Shown here: positions 1 to 10,586 of the stretch, in pieces
How positions within the stretch are numbered: the stretch's first letter is position 1
Layout: each line of letters opens with the position of its first letter
Assembly: GCF_003201835.2 (NCBI RefSeq)
Contig: NZ_CP029289.2
Coordinates: 1,550,001 to 1,614,000 of the forward strand
Length of the DNA: 64,000 nucleotides
Source: Acidianus brierleyi
GTDB lineage: Archaea > Thermoproteota > Thermoprotei_A > Sulfolobales > Sulfolobaceae
Reading direction: 5' to 3'
The notes under the pieces: generated by a model
The model's input: the letters and a program-made list of their open reading frames with translations, nothing else
Told to the model about the DNA's origin: nothing
Databases searched by the model: none
Program-made: the position numbers and the translations under genes

Positions 1-29
1 TTTTAGTTCTTCTATACATACTTCCAAGC

Positions 30-1295
30 TTATATTAAGCCTCTTGATTTCATTGCTTTTATTACCCTTTCTACTGCTACTACCATGGCAGATGTTCTTA
101 GATCTTGATCGCCAAGTTTATTATATTTCTTATACATCTCATCAAAAGCTCTTTCCATTCTACTTAATATTAATTTCCTTGCTTCTTCATCCTCTATTAT
201 TTCTCCCATCTTATTGTTAGCCCATTCTACATAACTTCCTACTACACCTCCTGAATTAGCAAGTATGTCTGGAACAACTGGTATTTGTTTTTCTTTAAGA
301 ATTTCATCAGCATCAGCTGTCAATGGTCCATTAGCTCCTTCCACTATTAACTTAGCTTTAATTTTTGGTGCGTTGTATTTTGTTATAACATTTTCTAGAG
401 CAGCAGGTACTAGTATATCACAGTCACTAATAAGAAGTTCATCATTGCTTACTTTCTTTCCATCAGGATAATCAATAACAGAGCCTGTCTTTGCTTTTAT
501 TTCTAATGCTTTATCAACATCAATTCCATTATAATCTAATACTCCGCCTTTAGAATCGCTTATTCCTACAACCTTAGCTCCTAATTCTGTAAAGAATTTA
601 GCCGCATATGAGCCAAGATTTCCAAACCCTTGTATTATTACTGTCTTTCCTTCTATACCGCCCAGGAATTTTTCAGCGGCTATTTTTGCAGTATGTGTTA
701 GACCTAGTCCAGTACTGTATTCCCTCACTGCTATACCTCCTAATTCTACAGGTTTACCAGTAAAAGCACCAAGATCAATTTTCCCTGAGATTTTATTGTA
801 CTCATCTAAAAACCAAGCCATTATTTGGGAATCAGTATTTACGTCTGGAGCAGGAACATCTATTTCGCTTCCTATATACTTATATAACGCATCAATAAAG
901 TTCCTAGAAAGCATTTCAAGCTCTTGCTTAGATAAGGTCTTAGGATCAACTCTAATTCCAGCCTTTCCTCCTCCATATGGCAATTGCAATAAAGAATTCT
1001 TCCATGTCATTATCATTGATAATGCTATGACTTCATCTTGCGTAACATTTGGATGATATCTAACTCCTCCCTTGTAAGGTCCTAATGCACTATTATGCTG
1101 AGATCTCCATCCAGTAAATGTTCTTATTTTTCCATCTTTACTTAAGATTTGAATTTTTACTTGCAGTACTCTTTCGGGAGTTGAAAGTGCTTGTAACTCA
1201 TCTTCATGTAAGCCTAATATATCTCCTATTTTATACAGTTTTTTAACTTGTTGTGTATATAAATTAGAACTTAAAACTTCTTCTACAGATGTCAT
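30..1295 (-). CDS. gdhA: Glutamate dehydrogenase
   Basis: Hexameric-type Glu/Leu/Phe/Val dehydrogenase, converting glutamate to 2-oxoglutarate and ammonia with NAD(P) in the cytoplasm. The N-terminal dimerisation/substrate domain has KGGVRYHP near residue 75 and the catalytic-lysine segment PYGGGKAG near 105-112; the dinucleotide fold [13 protein letters not shown] lies near residue 215. About 421 aa is the normal family length. An upstream in-frame TTG at 1298 is possible, but the ATG at 1295 is the more natural start. It is the first gene of the window and reads away from its neighbour. Family assignment is secure; coenzyme preference cannot be read from the sequence. Confidence 0.97.
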   Translation of the reverse strand: MTSVEEVLSSNLYTQQVKKLYKIGDILGLHEDELQALSTPERVLQVKIQILSKDGKIRTFTGWRSQHNSALGPYKGGVRYHPNVTQDEVIALSMIMTWKNSLLQLPYGGGKAGIRVDPKTLSKQELEMLSRNFIDALYKYIGSEIDVPAPDVNTDSQIMAWFLDEYNKISGKIDLGAFTGKPVELGGIAVREYSTGLGLTHTAKIAAEKFLGGIEGKTVIIQGFGNLGSYAAKFFTELGAKVVGISDSKGGVLDYNGIDVDKALEIKAKTGSVIDYPDGKKVSNDELLISDCDILVPAALENVITKYNAPKIKAKLIVEGANGPLTADADEILKEKQIPVVPDILANSGGVVGSYVEWANNKMGEIIEDEEARKLILSRMERAFDEMYKKYNKLGDQDLRTSAMVVAVERVIKAMKSRGLI

Positions 1296-1362
1296 CAAGA
1301 TTAGTGTTAATATTTCCCAAAAAAAATCTTACTTATTTCTTACTTAAATTGTATAAGTATGT

Positions 1363-2643
1363 TTATTCTCTTCTATGCAAAATGACAAGAACTGCTACAA
1401 GAACTAATGTAATAACAATAGTCGCTACAAGAGATAATGTGGGTGCTATGGCTTTGAATGGTAATGCAGTATTGTTATAAGCATTTAGATTTATAAACGT
1501 TATATTGTTTCCATAAAACTTGTTTCCAAGATATTTTATACTTAACTCAGTAATGAAAGTATTTGATATATTTTGTTTAATGGATTCTTCTAATAAAATT
1601 CCTGATTTATTAAATATCAACGTTTGTATTGTTGAGTTAGTTGAGTTAGTATATACAAGCGTATTACTATATTGTTTATTAAATATAGAAATATTCTTAT
1701 ATCCTACAAATTTAAACGGAATAGAGTTCCATAATATAGTTTTAGTCATGTTTGGATAGAATGTAATCTCTATGTGAGTATAATTTGCTATGTGAATAGT
1801 AAAATCAGTAGTATCTACAATAGGTTGCCCACTTATTGTATTTAAGCTATAGGCAGATTCTCCTATTATACCGTTGGAGAAAACTACTGGATATACGATT
1901 TCTTCATCTCCTACACTTTGAGTAGTATTAGCAAAAGACGAATATTCGAAAACTGCATATAGATATGATATATTTAGTAGGTTCTTCGGAAGATATATTT
2001 GGGTTAAATCTCCCGTAAATAATGAAGCAAATCTCTCTAAAGTCATATTTACGCTTAATCCCTTATATGTAGTTTCAAGCTTTGCTATGTTTCCATTGGT
2101 TAATACCCAAATTTTTCCGCTTAATGAAGTTGTTGAAAAAGAGAATTCTGTCGTGTTATAATTAACGCCAGAGATTTTTACAGTTGAGTAGTTTATAAAC
2201 GTTAATGAAATTGACGAAATAGAAGATTGTAAAGTATATGTATTATTAAATATATATTCCGGAGCTATAAATGGATAATTAAGGTTAAGAAAATCTTTCT
2301 GAAGACTAACGTTATACGTACCACTTTTTATTAACGTAAAATTGAAAGTTTTATTTTGCGACATTGATTGGGTACTAGTATCATTTATCTCTACATTTAC
2401 AGTAACGTTACCATTATTGAAATTTTTTACATAATAATTTGCTATATATGTATAATTTAGCTTAGAAGTAGTAGAGTTACTTGATGTATTATATGCTACT
2501 ATTTTATATGTTAAATTATTATAAAATGTAATACTACTTTTATAATTTGTTATATTTGTAGGCGCGTTAGGTATTGCTAATGAGAGTATAGGGAATATAA
2601 ATATGAGGATTAACGATATTGCCAATATATATTTTGACATCAT
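1363..2643 (-). CDS. Secreted or surface-anchored N-glycoprotein, unknown function
   Basis: Family not recognised. The N-terminus has a hydrophobic signal segment (roughly residues 5-25, ending near LSLAIP) and the C-terminus a single membrane span followed by a basic tail (VLVAVLVILHRRE), so the chain between is predicted to face the outside. That chain is very rich in Asn, Ser and Thr and carries many N-x-S/T sequons, as expected for a heavily glycosylated Sulfolobales surface protein. I prefer the ATG at 2643, preceded by an AGGTG Shine-Dalgarno-like element, over the TTG at 2658. It could be an S-layer-associated protein or a substrate-binding protein; nothing visible decides. Confidence 0.8.
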   Translation of the reverse strand: MMSKYILAISLILIFIFPILSLAIPNAPTNITNYKSSITFYNNLTYKIVAYNTSSNSTTSKLNYTYIANYYVKNFNNGNVTVNVEINDTSTQSMSQNKTFNFTLIKSGTYNVSLQKDFLNLNYPFIAPEYIFNNTYTLQSSISSISLTFINYSTVKISGVNYNTTEFSFSTTSLSGKIWVLTNGNIAKLETTYKGLSVNMTLERFASLFTGDLTQIYLPKNLLNISYLYAVFEYSSFANTTQSVGDEEIVYPVVFSNGIIGESAYSLNTISGQPIVDTTDFTIHIANYTHIEITFYPNMTKTILWNSIPFKFVGYKNISIFNKQYSNTLVYTNSTNSTIQTLIFNKSGILLEESIKQNISNTFITELSIKYLGNKFYGNNITFINLNAYNNTALPFKAIAPTLSLVATIVITLVLVAVLVILHRRE

Positions 2644-2690
2644 ATAACACCTTACCAATAGTTTAATAACTTTTATCCAGAAGATTCCAC

Positions 2691-3116
2691 ATGGATAGAC
2701 CTCTAGTAGCAGTAGGTGGAGTCATTATTGAGAGAAATAAAATATTATTGGTAAAACGCGCTCATCCACCAAACAAGGATATGTGGGCCATACCTGGCGG
2801 AAAACTAGAATATGGAGAAACATTAGAGGATGCAGTAAAACGAGAGATATTAGAAGAAACTAATTTACAAGTTAAGGTTCTAAATTTGCTATCTTTAATA
2901 CAAATGATAAAGGAGGGATTTCATTATGTGATTTTAGATTTTCTTTGCGAAATAGTTGGAGGAAATCTTAAGCCATCATCAGATGCAGCTGACGCTAAAT
3001 TTTTCTCTGTTGATGAGATAAAAAATCTTAATACTTCTCCTACGACAAAAGAGATGCTAATTCGCTACAATAATAAAGAGAAACTTCCCATTTTTATTAC
3101 TGAAATCTCCAAGTAG
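2691..3116 (+). CDS. Nudix hydrolase
   Basis: Small (141 aa) pyrophosphohydrolase of the MutT/Nudix superfamily, cleaving a nucleoside diphosphate linked to another moiety. The Nudix box starts at GGKLEYGE (about residue 36) and continues through the REILEET helix. The usual late glycine of the box is Asn here (EETNL), a tolerated but uncommon change. The opening ([20 protein letters not shown]) is typical of ADP-ribose/NADH-type members. The gene is divergent from the glycoprotein gene and its 3' end overlaps the end of cysS on the other strand by 20 nt. Substrate unknown. Confidence 0.9.
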   Translation: MDRPLVAVGGVIIERNKILLVKRAHPPNKDMWAIPGGKLEYGETLEDAVKREILEETNLQVKVLNLLSLIQMIKEGFHYVILDFLCEIVGGNLKPSSDAADAKFFSVDEIKNLNTSPTTKEMLIRYNNKEKLPIFITEISK

Positions 3117-4497
3117 ATTTTTCTTTACTATCAAGTATCTTAATTCCATTATTCTCTAGAATACTGCGTATTTCATCCGAAAGATCATACATTTTTTTAG
3201 CTCTTAATTCATTTCTTATTTCTACAATAGAATCTATTATTTTAGATAATCTATCATATGCGAGACTAAATTCCTCATCCATGACTCCAAAAACTTCGTT
3301 AAATTGTCTAAAAGCGTCAAATGCTATAGAGGCTCCCATAAAATCTCTAGTGTTCTCTAGTTTGGAAAAGATTATACTAGCAATATTATGAATATGAGAC
3401 AATGCGTTAGCAGTATCGAAATCATCACTCATGCTTTCATGGAATTTTTCTATTTCAGAAACTATATTCTTCTGAATTTTTATATCTTCGTCTGTTGAAT
3501 AACTCTTTGGTCCTTCAGAAAGAATATTTCGAATTATCGACATAGCATCTTTAAGTCTATTTAAAGAGGCCTTACTTTGCTCTAATGAATCTTCGTTAAA
3601 ATCTACTTGAGATCTATAGTGAGAGGATAGGAACCAATATCTTAATACTGAAGGTCCATAAGATCTTATTGCGTCTTTAAGTGGAATAATATTTCCTAAA
3701 GATTTACTCATTTTAGTTTTCTTTATTGTAAGAAACGCTACATGCATCCAATACCTTACCCATAGTTTTCCAGTATATGATTCAGACTGTGCTCTTTCAT
3801 TCTCATGATGAGGAAATATTAGGTCCATTCCTCCCCCATGTATATCGAAACTCTCTCCTAGATATCTAGTAGACATAGTAGAACACTCTATATGCCATCC
3901 GGGTCTTCCTTCTCCCCATGGAGATTTCCAAAACGGTTCTCCCGGCTTTTTAGACTTCCATAAAGCGAAATCATATGCATGTCTTTTTTCCTTTATAAAT
4001 TCTTCTCCTTGGTTCCATTCTTCCTTTTTTGTATTAGAAAGTTCTCCATACTTAGAATAAGTATCTACGTCAAAATAAACACTTCCACTAGGTGCTATGT
4101 AGGCATTTCCTTTATCTATTAATTTTTGTATAAAATCTATTATCTCATTAATATGATTAGAAACTCTAGGGTGAAGGTCTATCTTTACTTTTAAGGCATT
4201 AAGATTATCTATATAATCTCTGGAATAATCGTCAACTATTTCTTCCCAGCTTTTACCAGTTTCTTTTGATTTATTAATTATTTTATCATCAATATCAGTT
4301 ATATTTTGAACTCTAATAACGTTAAAACCTCTTAGTTTAAGGTAACGGCTTATTGCGTCAAAAGCCACAAATGTTCTTCCATGACCTATGTGGACATAAT
4401 CATAAACAGTAGGACCACATACATACATTCTTACTGTATTATTTTCAACGTTAAAATCTTCTATTTTTCTTCCAAATGTGTTATAGAGTCTAATCAC
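3097..4497 (-). CDS. cysS: Cysteinyl-tRNA synthetase
   Basis: Class I aminoacyl-tRNA synthetase charging tRNA-Cys. The HIGH motif appears as [10 protein letters not shown] near residue 36 and the KMSKS loop as [10 protein letters not shown] near residue 265. The zinc-site cysteines (CGPTVYD near residue 28 and IECSTMS near 212) and the ligand region [15 protein letters not shown] are present. At 466 aa it is full length. The 3' end overlaps the convergent Nudix gene by 20 nt; the sugar isomerase gene lies immediately upstream on the same strand with a short gap, so co-transcription is plausible. Confidence 0.97.
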   Translation of the reverse strand: MIRLYNTFGRKIEDFNVENNTVRMYVCGPTVYDYVHIGHGRTFVAFDAISRYLKLRGFNVIRVQNITDIDDKIINKSKETGKSWEEIVDDYSRDYIDNLNALKVKIDLHPRVSNHINEIIDFIQKLIDKGNAYIAPSGSVYFDVDTYSKYGELSNTKKEEWNQGEEFIKEKRHAYDFALWKSKKPGEPFWKSPWGEGRPGWHIECSTMSTRYLGESFDIHGGGMDLIFPHHENERAQSESYTGKLWVRYWMHVAFLTIKKTKMSKSLGNIIPLKDAIRSYGPSVLRYWFLSSHYRSQVDFNEDSLEQSKASLNRLKDAMSIIRNILSEGPKSYSTDEDIKIQKNIVSEIEKFHESMSDDFDTANALSHIHNIASIIFSKLENTRDFMGASIAFDAFRQFNEVFGVMDEEFSLAYDRLSKIIDSIVEIRNELRAKKMYDLSDEIRSILENNGIKILDSKEKSTWRFQ

Positions 4498-4517
4498 AAA
4501 AATAAGAAGTAAAAGAA

Positions 4518-5420
4518 CTACTTAAATACATTAGCTGTAAGCGATCTAGCCTTTGGTATTATATTAAGCTTCTCTGGATTTTCTCCTAATGAATTGGCTA
4601 ATCTTATTGATGTTAATCCAGCTAACAAGAGTATTGAAGAGATATTTTTAAGTTCACTTTTGAATAATGGGGATATTTGCAGTGCATTTAGAGTCTCTAT
4701 AGTAACTTTATCAATGTCATCATCTCCAATAACAATCGGTATTAAATATTTTCCGTTAACATAGCTTTCTACTTCGTTATGATTAACTTCAGGAATTAAG
4801 CCATAAAATGCAGGATATTTGGCGTTTTCATTTATTTCTTGTTTAAATCTTATAGCTAATGGAAAATATCTTGAAGCATAAAATACTGGCAAATTATTTT
4901 CTATCTTTTGTTCTAAATCTTCACTCATTTTTATCATTTTATCAGAACTTTCTATAATTCCTTCTTTTAGTTCGTCAATATTAATTCTAGTATTTGCTTT
5001 TTTAGCAAGCATCTTTATCAACGGCGTAAATAGTACAGGAAAAGAATATCTAGTTTGTGAAAGTCCTTTTACTTTAATTAATGGAATATTTTTATTTATA
5101 GCAATTTTTTCTAGATCACCTCCTGATGTTATAACTATTATCTTAGATTCCTTTTTAATTCCGTAATTAACTGCATATATTGTTTCTTTTGTTGTACCTG
5201 AATAGCTTACTGCTATTAGAGTTGTATCTTTATCTAGATTTCTTGGTATTCCAGAAACTACTGTATAATCTAGAGGTAAATTTAGAATTTCTGCTATTTT
5301 TCCAGGGATATAGCTTCCTCCCATCCCAGTATAAACTATCTTATTAGTGGAAATTTCTGGCACGTCTATGTTCTTTATTTCATCAAATAATGTATACCAG
5401 TTTAAGTAAATATCAAGCAC
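4518..5420 (-). CDS. Bifunctional phosphoglucose/phosphomannose isomerase (SIS family)
   Basis: Sugar isomerase of the archaeal Pgi/Pmi type that interconverts fructose 6-phosphate with glucose 6- or mannose 6-phosphate. The SIS fold is visible in [16 protein letters not shown] (about residue 30) and the phosphate-binding SYSGTTKET (about residue 73). A conserved PEVNHNEVE segment near residue 208 provides the catalytic Glu/His seen in the family. At 300 aa it is close to the family length. Its start overlaps the end of the upstream hypothetical gene by 8 nt, indicating translational coupling. Assignment is firm at family level; dual specificity is inferred. Confidence 0.9.
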   Translation of the reverse strand: MLDIYLNWYTLFDEIKNIDVPEISTNKIVYTGMGGSYIPGKIAEILNLPLDYTVVSGIPRNLDKDTTLIAVSYSGTTKETIYAVNYGIKKESKIIVITSGGDLEKIAINKNIPLIKVKGLSQTRYSFPVLFTPLIKMLAKKANTRINIDELKEGIIESSDKMIKMSEDLEQKIENNLPVFYASRYFPLAIRFKQEINENAKYPAFYGLIPEVNHNEVESYVNGKYLIPIVIGDDDIDKVTIETLNALQISPLFKSELKNISSILLLAGLTSIRLANSLGENPEKLNIIPKARSLTANVFK

Positions 5421-5850
5421 TTTTAAGCACCAGTGATATATTTATTGATGGAGGATTAGAATTTAGACTAGAGGTTATACTTTCTATACCTATGTTTTTC
5501 ATGTTATTTTTTAGTGATATTACTGCCTCTGCTATTGTGGTAGATAAACAGTCTACTAGATCTTGTGCTATTTCTGCGATCTTACTGGAGGAAAGAGAGC
5601 TAATGACAGCTGGTTGCACTAGGTATGAAAATATTAAATTTGTTCTTTGACCTAATTGGAAGAAAGAAATTAACGACTCGTCCCACTTTTTTTCTGATAT
5701 ATTTTTCTCAAATTCCAATATAAGATCTTCTTCTTTTCTTGCTTGTTCTTTAAGAAAAGATAAAATTCCCTGTTCGGCTAGACTTAAATTTATTTGCTGT
5801 AATCCTTCTATCTCCCTATAGAGATTTTCCATTCTAGTCTTAGCAATCAT
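5413..5850 (-). CDS. Helical hypothetical protein
   Basis: Not recognised. It encodes 145 aa, predicted mostly alpha-helical, with an acidic/lysine-rich first half (segment around KEEDLILEFEKNISEKKW) and no signal peptide, membrane span or cysteine cluster; a single Cys sits near residue 105. It lies directly upstream of the phosphoglucose/phosphomannose isomerase gene and overlaps it by 8 nt, so the two are almost surely co-translated. It is divergent from the CoA-disulfide reductase gene at 5903. Probably a lineage-restricted cytoplasmic protein. Confidence 0.75.
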   Translation of the reverse strand: MIAKTRMENLYREIEGLQQINLSLAEQGILSFLKEQARKEEDLILEFEKNISEKKWDESLISFFQLGQRTNLIFSYLVQPAVISSLSSSKIAEIAQDLVDCLSTTIAEAVISLKNNMKNIGIESITSSLNSNPPSINISLVLKSA

Positions 5851-5902
5851 AGTTCTCTATATCTCATATTTGATTATAAAGTCTTAAATCTAGGTATTTA
5901 GT

Positions 5903-7213
5903 ATGGAGAAGATTTTAGTACTAGGTGGAGGGGCAGCAGGTATGAGTGCTTCTTCTAGAGTTAGAAGACTTAGACCAGATACGGAAATTACAGTACTAGA
6001 ACAAACTAAAATGGTTAGTCATGCTCCATGCGGGATTCCATATTTTGTAGAGGGATTATTTAATGACGAAAACTTGTTTATGACATATACACCAGGATTT
6101 TTTAAGGAAAAAAGGAAAATTAATGTAATAACTAATACTAAAGTAGAGGAATTGGATTTACAATCTAGAACCGTAAAAATTGCACGTATGCCAGAAAAAC
6201 TAGAATATGATTATCTTATAGTTACGCTAGGTGCTAAGCCTAAAAAAATAAAAAACGTTGATGGTAAGAGAATTTTTTATGTTCATCATCCAGCTAGTGC
6301 CGCAGAACTTAGAGCAAAATTATGGTCTTTAAACACTATTGGAATAATAGGAGGAGGTATATTAGGAGTAGAAATGAGTGAAGCTTTAGTATCTATAGGA
6401 AAGAAAGTTATTCTATTTCAAAGATCTAATTACATATTAAATAAAATGTTAGATGAAGATATGTCAAAAATTATTATAGAAACTATGAAAAAGGATGTAG
6501 ATATAAAGTTAGGCGAAGAAATAGAGGATATTAAAGAAGACGGTACACTCATAATTACTAATAAAGGAAAATATTCAGTAGATGGTACTATTATATCTAT
6601 AGGTGTAGAGCCTAATATAGATCTCATAAAGGATAAATTAAAACTAGGAAAGACTGGAGCTGTATGGACGAATTCTCACATGGAAACTAACGTAAAAAAC
6701 GTCTATGCTGCTGGTGATATAGCAGAAACCAAAAACATTGTTACTGGGAAAGAATTCTGGATTCCTTTTGCACCTGTAGCTAATAAGATGGGTTATGTTG
6801 CTGGAAGCAATATAGGAGGAAAAGAGATGGAATTTCCTGGCAGTATAGGTACAATGATAACCAAATATAAAGATATGTATATAGCTAAGACAGGTCTTTT
6901 AGAAAATGAAGCAAAAGGAAATGGTTTTAATGTTATTTCCTCAATGATTCATACGAAAACTAGAGCGAGATATTATCCTGGAAGTAAAGATATTTTTGTA
7001 AAACTAATAGCCGAAGAAGAAACAAATAGAATACTAGGAGCTCAGATAATAGGCGGAGAAGAGGTTTTAGGTAGAATAGATATGCTTGCAGCACAGATTA
7101 TGAAAGGATTTAGCGTTGAAGATGTATTTTTTACTGAGATGGGATATTTGCCTGCAATATCAGAAGTATGGGATCCAGTGATAATAGCAGCTAGACAGTT
7201 AATGAAATCGTGA
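5903..7213 (+). CDS. CoA-disulfide reductase / NADH oxidase-like flavoprotein
   Basis: FAD-dependent pyridine nucleotide-disulfide oxidoreductase. The FAD motif LGGGAAGMSASS is at residues 7-18, the single redox cysteine is C43 in APCGIPYF (the hallmark of CoA-disulfide reductase, Nox and Npx), the NAD(P) fold is IGIIGGGILGVEMSEAL near residue 148, and the second FAD motif VYAAGDIAET is near residue 270. It has a C-terminal dimerisation domain and a full length of 436 aa. Likely maintains the CoA thiol pool or reduces oxygen or sulfur species; specificity cannot be read from sequence. Confidence 0.92.
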   Translation: MEKILVLGGGAAGMSASSRVRRLRPDTEITVLEQTKMVSHAPCGIPYFVEGLFNDENLFMTYTPGFFKEKRKINVITNTKVEELDLQSRTVKIARMPEKLEYDYLIVTLGAKPKKIKNVDGKRIFYVHHPASAAELRAKLWSLNTIGIIGGGILGVEMSEALVSIGKKVILFQRSNYILNKMLDEDMSKIIIETMKKDVDIKLGEEIEDIKEDGTLIITNKGKYSVDGTIISIGVEPNIDLIKDKLKLGKTGAVWTNSHMETNVKNVYAAGDIAETKNIVTGKEFWIPFAPVANKMGYVAGSNIGGKEMEFPGSIGTMITKYKDMYIAKTGLLENEAKGNGFNVISSMIHTKTRARYYPGSKDIFVKLIAEEETNRILGAQIIGGEEVLGRIDMLAAQIMKGFSVEDVFFTEMGYLPAISEVWDPVIIAARQLMKS

Positions 7214-7263
7214 TAGTATTACGCTATATTTAAATATTTCTATAAATAGTTAATAACTTAATT

Positions 7264-8382
7264 ATGGCAATTCAGCAAGGATTCTTTGAAATACTTAGTG
7301 ACTGTATTATTAACTATATAACTAGATATCTTAATACAGCGTCTATAGATGGCATATATTATATCGATGATCAAAAGAATGATGATATATTGCCATTAGA
7401 AAAACCACAAAATCTAGTAAGAGAAGTAAAACCATTGAGATTTGAAAAGGAGGTTTTTAGTATTGATGGAAGTAGTAGAAGTTTCATTTCTGGTAAGGGA
7501 ATAGTTAGTATAGCGAGTGTTGCTGTAACCTCTACTTCTAGCAGTATTTATGATGTTTATCCTTCAGTTGATGGCAAATCTAAGCTAGGACTTAATGAAC
7601 CTTTCATAGCTGTTGCGGCCTCTAATTTAGAATCTTCTAAACTAGATCCGTATTTATTTTCCAACAATTACATTTCATCTGTATCATTAAGTGGTGAACC
7701 ATTTAATCCACTTAATGGATTTGAAAATATAGAAAGTGAATTAAGATCATTACTAGAAACTAAAGCTTTATCTAAATTGAAGGATAAAGGCTATATAATT
7801 GTCGATGGACCATTATTTCCATCGTATCTTTATTTAAACGGCAAAGTTAAAGACAAGATAATTTCGGAGAGAATAAAAATAATTGATAGTAATTTTATCG
7901 GAATAGTAAAAAGAATAGATAAATCTCAATATTTGGTAAAATCTCTAAATGGCGAATATAGAAAATATTTTGTTCAAAAATTCAAGTTAGATCCTAAATC
8001 TTTTATTTCTGATGAATCTTTGCTATTAAACCTTATACGTTTCAACTATAATATTCCCTATTCACCTATAGTAATTGGCCCCTTCTTAGATAGAGTAAAA
8101 GAGAATATAAATGTTTATATTAATTATTTGGTAGTTCCATTTAATCCTTATATAGCTAATTTCTTCATATTAAGAGTAGAAACATTAAACAATAATAGTG
8201 ATATAATTGAAAAAATTTTATCATTAAAACCAACAAAAGACGGTATACCTTATAATCTTGCTTTAGCAGATTTAACTGCAAAAAAATTATCAGCAGGGCT
8301 ATACAAATTAATCATATTATATCTTCAACAATTAGGCTTACAATCAAGTTTCTACAGCAGACTAGAGGTTATTAAGTCATGA
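7264..8382 (+). CDS. nurA: NurA-domain nuclease
   Basis: NurA-family 5'-3' nuclease that works with a HerA hexameric translocase in DNA end resection. The first acidic motif is DGSSRSF near residue 69 and the later one is IIVDGPLFPSYL near residue 178, matching the metal-binding aspartates of NurA. At 372 aa it is of usual size. The gene ends inside an ATGA-type overlap with the HerA-like gene at 8379, so the pair is translationally coupled. Mre11 and Rad50, commonly linked to nurA/herA in Sulfolobales, are absent here, so this may be a second NurA/HerA locus. Confidence 0.85.
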   Translation: MAIQQGFFEILSDCIINYITRYLNTASIDGIYYIDDQKNDDILPLEKPQNLVREVKPLRFEKEVFSIDGSSRSFISGKGIVSIASVAVTSTSSSIYDVYPSVDGKSKLGLNEPFIAVAASNLESSKLDPYLFSNNYISSVSLSGEPFNPLNGFENIESELRSLLETKALSKLKDKGYIIVDGPLFPSYLYLNGKVKDKIISERIKIIDSNFIGIVKRIDKSQYLVKSLNGEYRKYFVQKFKLDPKSFISDESLLLNLIRFNYNIPYSPIVIGPFLDRVKENINVYINYLVVPFNPYIANFFILRVETLNNNSDIIEKILSLKPTKDGIPYNLALADLTAKKLSAGLYKLIILYLQQLGLQSSFYSRLEVIKS

Positions 8383-10196
8383 GTAACAATGGGTTATTTG
8401 ATAGTATTAAAGACAGAATGGAAAAAGCTAGGGCATTAGCTATAACACTAGGCGATATTATAGGTAAAGTTTCTAGGAATATGTCTAATAAAGTTCAAGA
8501 AAACGAATATATAGTTAATATTATTGTAGATCCACTCACATATTATAAATATAATTTTTTGGGTAAAGTGGGTATATTTTTGGGAGTTATAGATATTAAA
8601 ACTCTTTATTTTGTTCTATTGAGAGTAATAGGATATGAAAGAAGTGATGTAAGTAGTTATTTATTTGATAATTCAACTATATCTACCATAGAGGATGAAG
8701 AAAATCCAGGAACTTTAATAAATAATGTGATCATAAAATGTGAAATGTTAACTAAGGTTGATATTCTGTCTTCTTCTGATATTTCTCCTGGTGATATAAT
8801 AATAGAGCCTCAGTCTCCAGTAATTATTCCAAGGTCAGAAATTATAGAAAGAGCTTTAGGAATAAACAGCGGTGCACTAAAAATAGGATTCTTGGATTTA
8901 GATGAAGCAAGCGTCAAAGTAAGTTTAAGTTTAGATGAACTTAATTATCATACGCTCATTTTAGGCACTACTGGAGCAGGAAAGACGTCGTTTATAAAAG
9001 ATTTATTGACAGCACTTTATAAGATAAATGAAGAAGGAAGTAAGGTATTTGTTGTTGATACAACAGGAGACTATTATCACATGTTTTTACCACCTGAAAT
9101 TACAAATAAGCAAGTTAAGGTCGGTATACAAAAATTTGAAGATCTTTATGGTAAAGTAAATGGCATAGATATGGACATAATTTATCCAATAACTCATAAA
9201 TGGGCCAAGAAATATCTTAAAAATAATTATGAAATAGAAAATATTGTGAAACAATATTATGAACTATATGTAAATCCTTTAATACAATATTTGAATAAAA
9301 AAGGTATAAATACATATACATCAATTTCAAATAATGAAATAACGATTTCAAATGATTTTTGGACTTCCAAAATCCACGTAAATCCCTTTTATTTTAAGTT
9401 TAAAAGTGTAAAAAGAATTTTATATAGACTAAATCCATATTTTAGTGAGCAAGCTTCGCATTTTCTTAAGATTATTCTTTCTCAAAAGGAATTTAGTAGT
9501 TCTTATAATTTAAACGACTTTATAGATAGATTAGATGATAATGTTTTTGAAAAAATGAAATTACATCGAAGTACTAGAGAGAATATTATAAGAGGGCTTT
9601 ATTTATTACGCGAAACTGATATGTTTGATCTTAAGATAAGGCAGAAAAGCATTAATGAATTGTTAGAATCGAATTCCAGGATAACTGTATTTGATATATA
9701 TAACTCTGAACTAGATGATTTTACTCAAAAAATATTTATATACTATATTTTAGATAAAATTTTTAATATTAGGGAAAAACAGCTTAGAAGTGGTATCGTA
9801 AAAGGTAGATATATAATAATTCTTGACGAAGCCCATAGATTTTTTCCTTCAACTCAAGGCAGTGAAGAGGATACTTACTATGTTAGAAGAGTTGCTGGAA
9901 AAATATCAATGATGATGAGATTAGGAAGAAGAAGGAAGATAGGATTTATTTTTTCTACTCATAATCCTGCAGATCTTAGTGACATAATAGTGCAGCTTTC
10001 CAATACTAAAATAATTTTTAGAATAAGACCAGAAATTTCAGAAAACTTTGGATTAACTAAGATGGAAGCAAAAACATTAAGTTGGGAAAACAATGGCGTA
10101 GCATTTATAATTTCTCCATGGTTAAGAGAAGGAAGAATAAAGGTAAAAGTCCCTGTACCACCTCCAGTTGGTCATTATGACTTATCTAAAACATAA
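8379..10196 (+). CDS. herA: HerA-like hexameric DNA translocase (FtsK/HerA ATPase)
   Basis: ATP-driven double-stranded DNA translocase of the HerA-FtsK superfamily. An N-terminal beta-barrel-like domain is followed by Walker A at residues 196-204 (GTTGAGKTS), a long helical insertion, Walker B IIILDEAHRFFP near residue 482 and a sensor/arginine segment RLGRRRKIGFIFSTHNPADL. The C-terminus is rich in proline (VPVPPPVGHYD), like HerA proteins that clamp the neighbouring subunit. It overlaps nurA by 4 nt, so the partner is evident. At 605 aa it is longer than the usual roughly 500-aa Sulfolobus HerA, suggesting a paralogue. Confidence 0.88.
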   Translation: MSNNGLFDSIKDRMEKARALAITLGDIIGKVSRNMSNKVQENEYIVNIIVDPLTYYKYNFLGKVGIFLGVIDIKTLYFVLLRVIGYERSDVSSYLFDNSTISTIEDEENPGTLINNVIIKCEMLTKVDILSSSDISPGDIIIEPQSPVIIPRSEIIERALGINSGALKIGFLDLDEASVKVSLSLDELNYHTLILGTTGAGKTSFIKDLLTALYKINEEGSKVFVVDTTGDYYHMFLPPEITNKQVKVGIQKFEDLYGKVNGIDMDIIYPITHKWAKKYLKNNYEIENIVKQYYELYVNPLIQYLNKKGINTYTSISNNEITISNDFWTSKIHVNPFYFKFKSVKRILYRLNPYFSEQASHFLKIILSQKEFSSSYNLNDFIDRLDDNVFEKMKLHRSTRENIIRGLYLLRETDMFDLKIRQKSINELLESNSRITVFDIYNSELDDFTQKIFIYYILDKIFNIREKQLRSGIVKGRYIIILDEAHRFFPSTQGSEEDTYYVRRVAGKISMMMRLGRRRKIGFIFSTHNPADLSDIIVQLSNTKIIFRIRPEISENFGLTKMEAKTLSWENNGVAFIISPWLREGRIKVKVPVPPPVGHYDLSKT

Positions 10197-10208
10197 AGGT
10201 GAAGTTAT

Positions 10209-10586
10209 TTGGAATTAAAAACAGCATTACAAGAAATGTTGGAAAAAAAAGATGAGCCATCAGTATATAATTTCATTAAATGTATAGTTAACCTTTTTCC
10301 TCCATCTGATGACTTGTCTATATCTGTTATAAAGAGAGGTAACTACGAATATATTTTAGACAGAAAAGGTCTATGTTTAGTAAGTTTAGCTCAAGATGAG
10401 TATTTGCCATTTTTTTCTGCAGCAGAAAAAAGACTAACTACAATTCCGTACGATATCCAGGATTATATAGTTAATAACTGGAAGATGATTTTAAAGGAAC
10501 TGGAAAAAATTCTAGATCAATACTCAAAAAGAGAATCTACATATGAGAAAAAATTGGAAGAGGTAAAAAGTCTTGTTAATAACTGA
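10209..10586 (+). CDS. Hypothetical protein following HerA
   Basis: Not recognised. A 125-aa, charged protein with a helical C-terminal third (KELEKILDQYSKRESTYEKK). It uses a TTG start preceded by AAAGGTGAAG, a good Shine-Dalgarno element, 12 nt after the herA stop, and its end overlaps the start of the downstream thioesterase gene by 14 nt. The arrangement nurA-herA-this gene implies co-transcription and possibly a role with the translocase, which is inference from position only. Confidence 0.72.
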   Translation: MELKTALQEMLEKKDEPSVYNFIKCIVNLFPPSDDLSISVIKRGNYEYILDRKGLCLVSLAQDEYLPFFSAAEKRLTTIPYDIQDYIVNNWKMILKELEKILDQYSKRESTYEKKLEEVKSLVNN

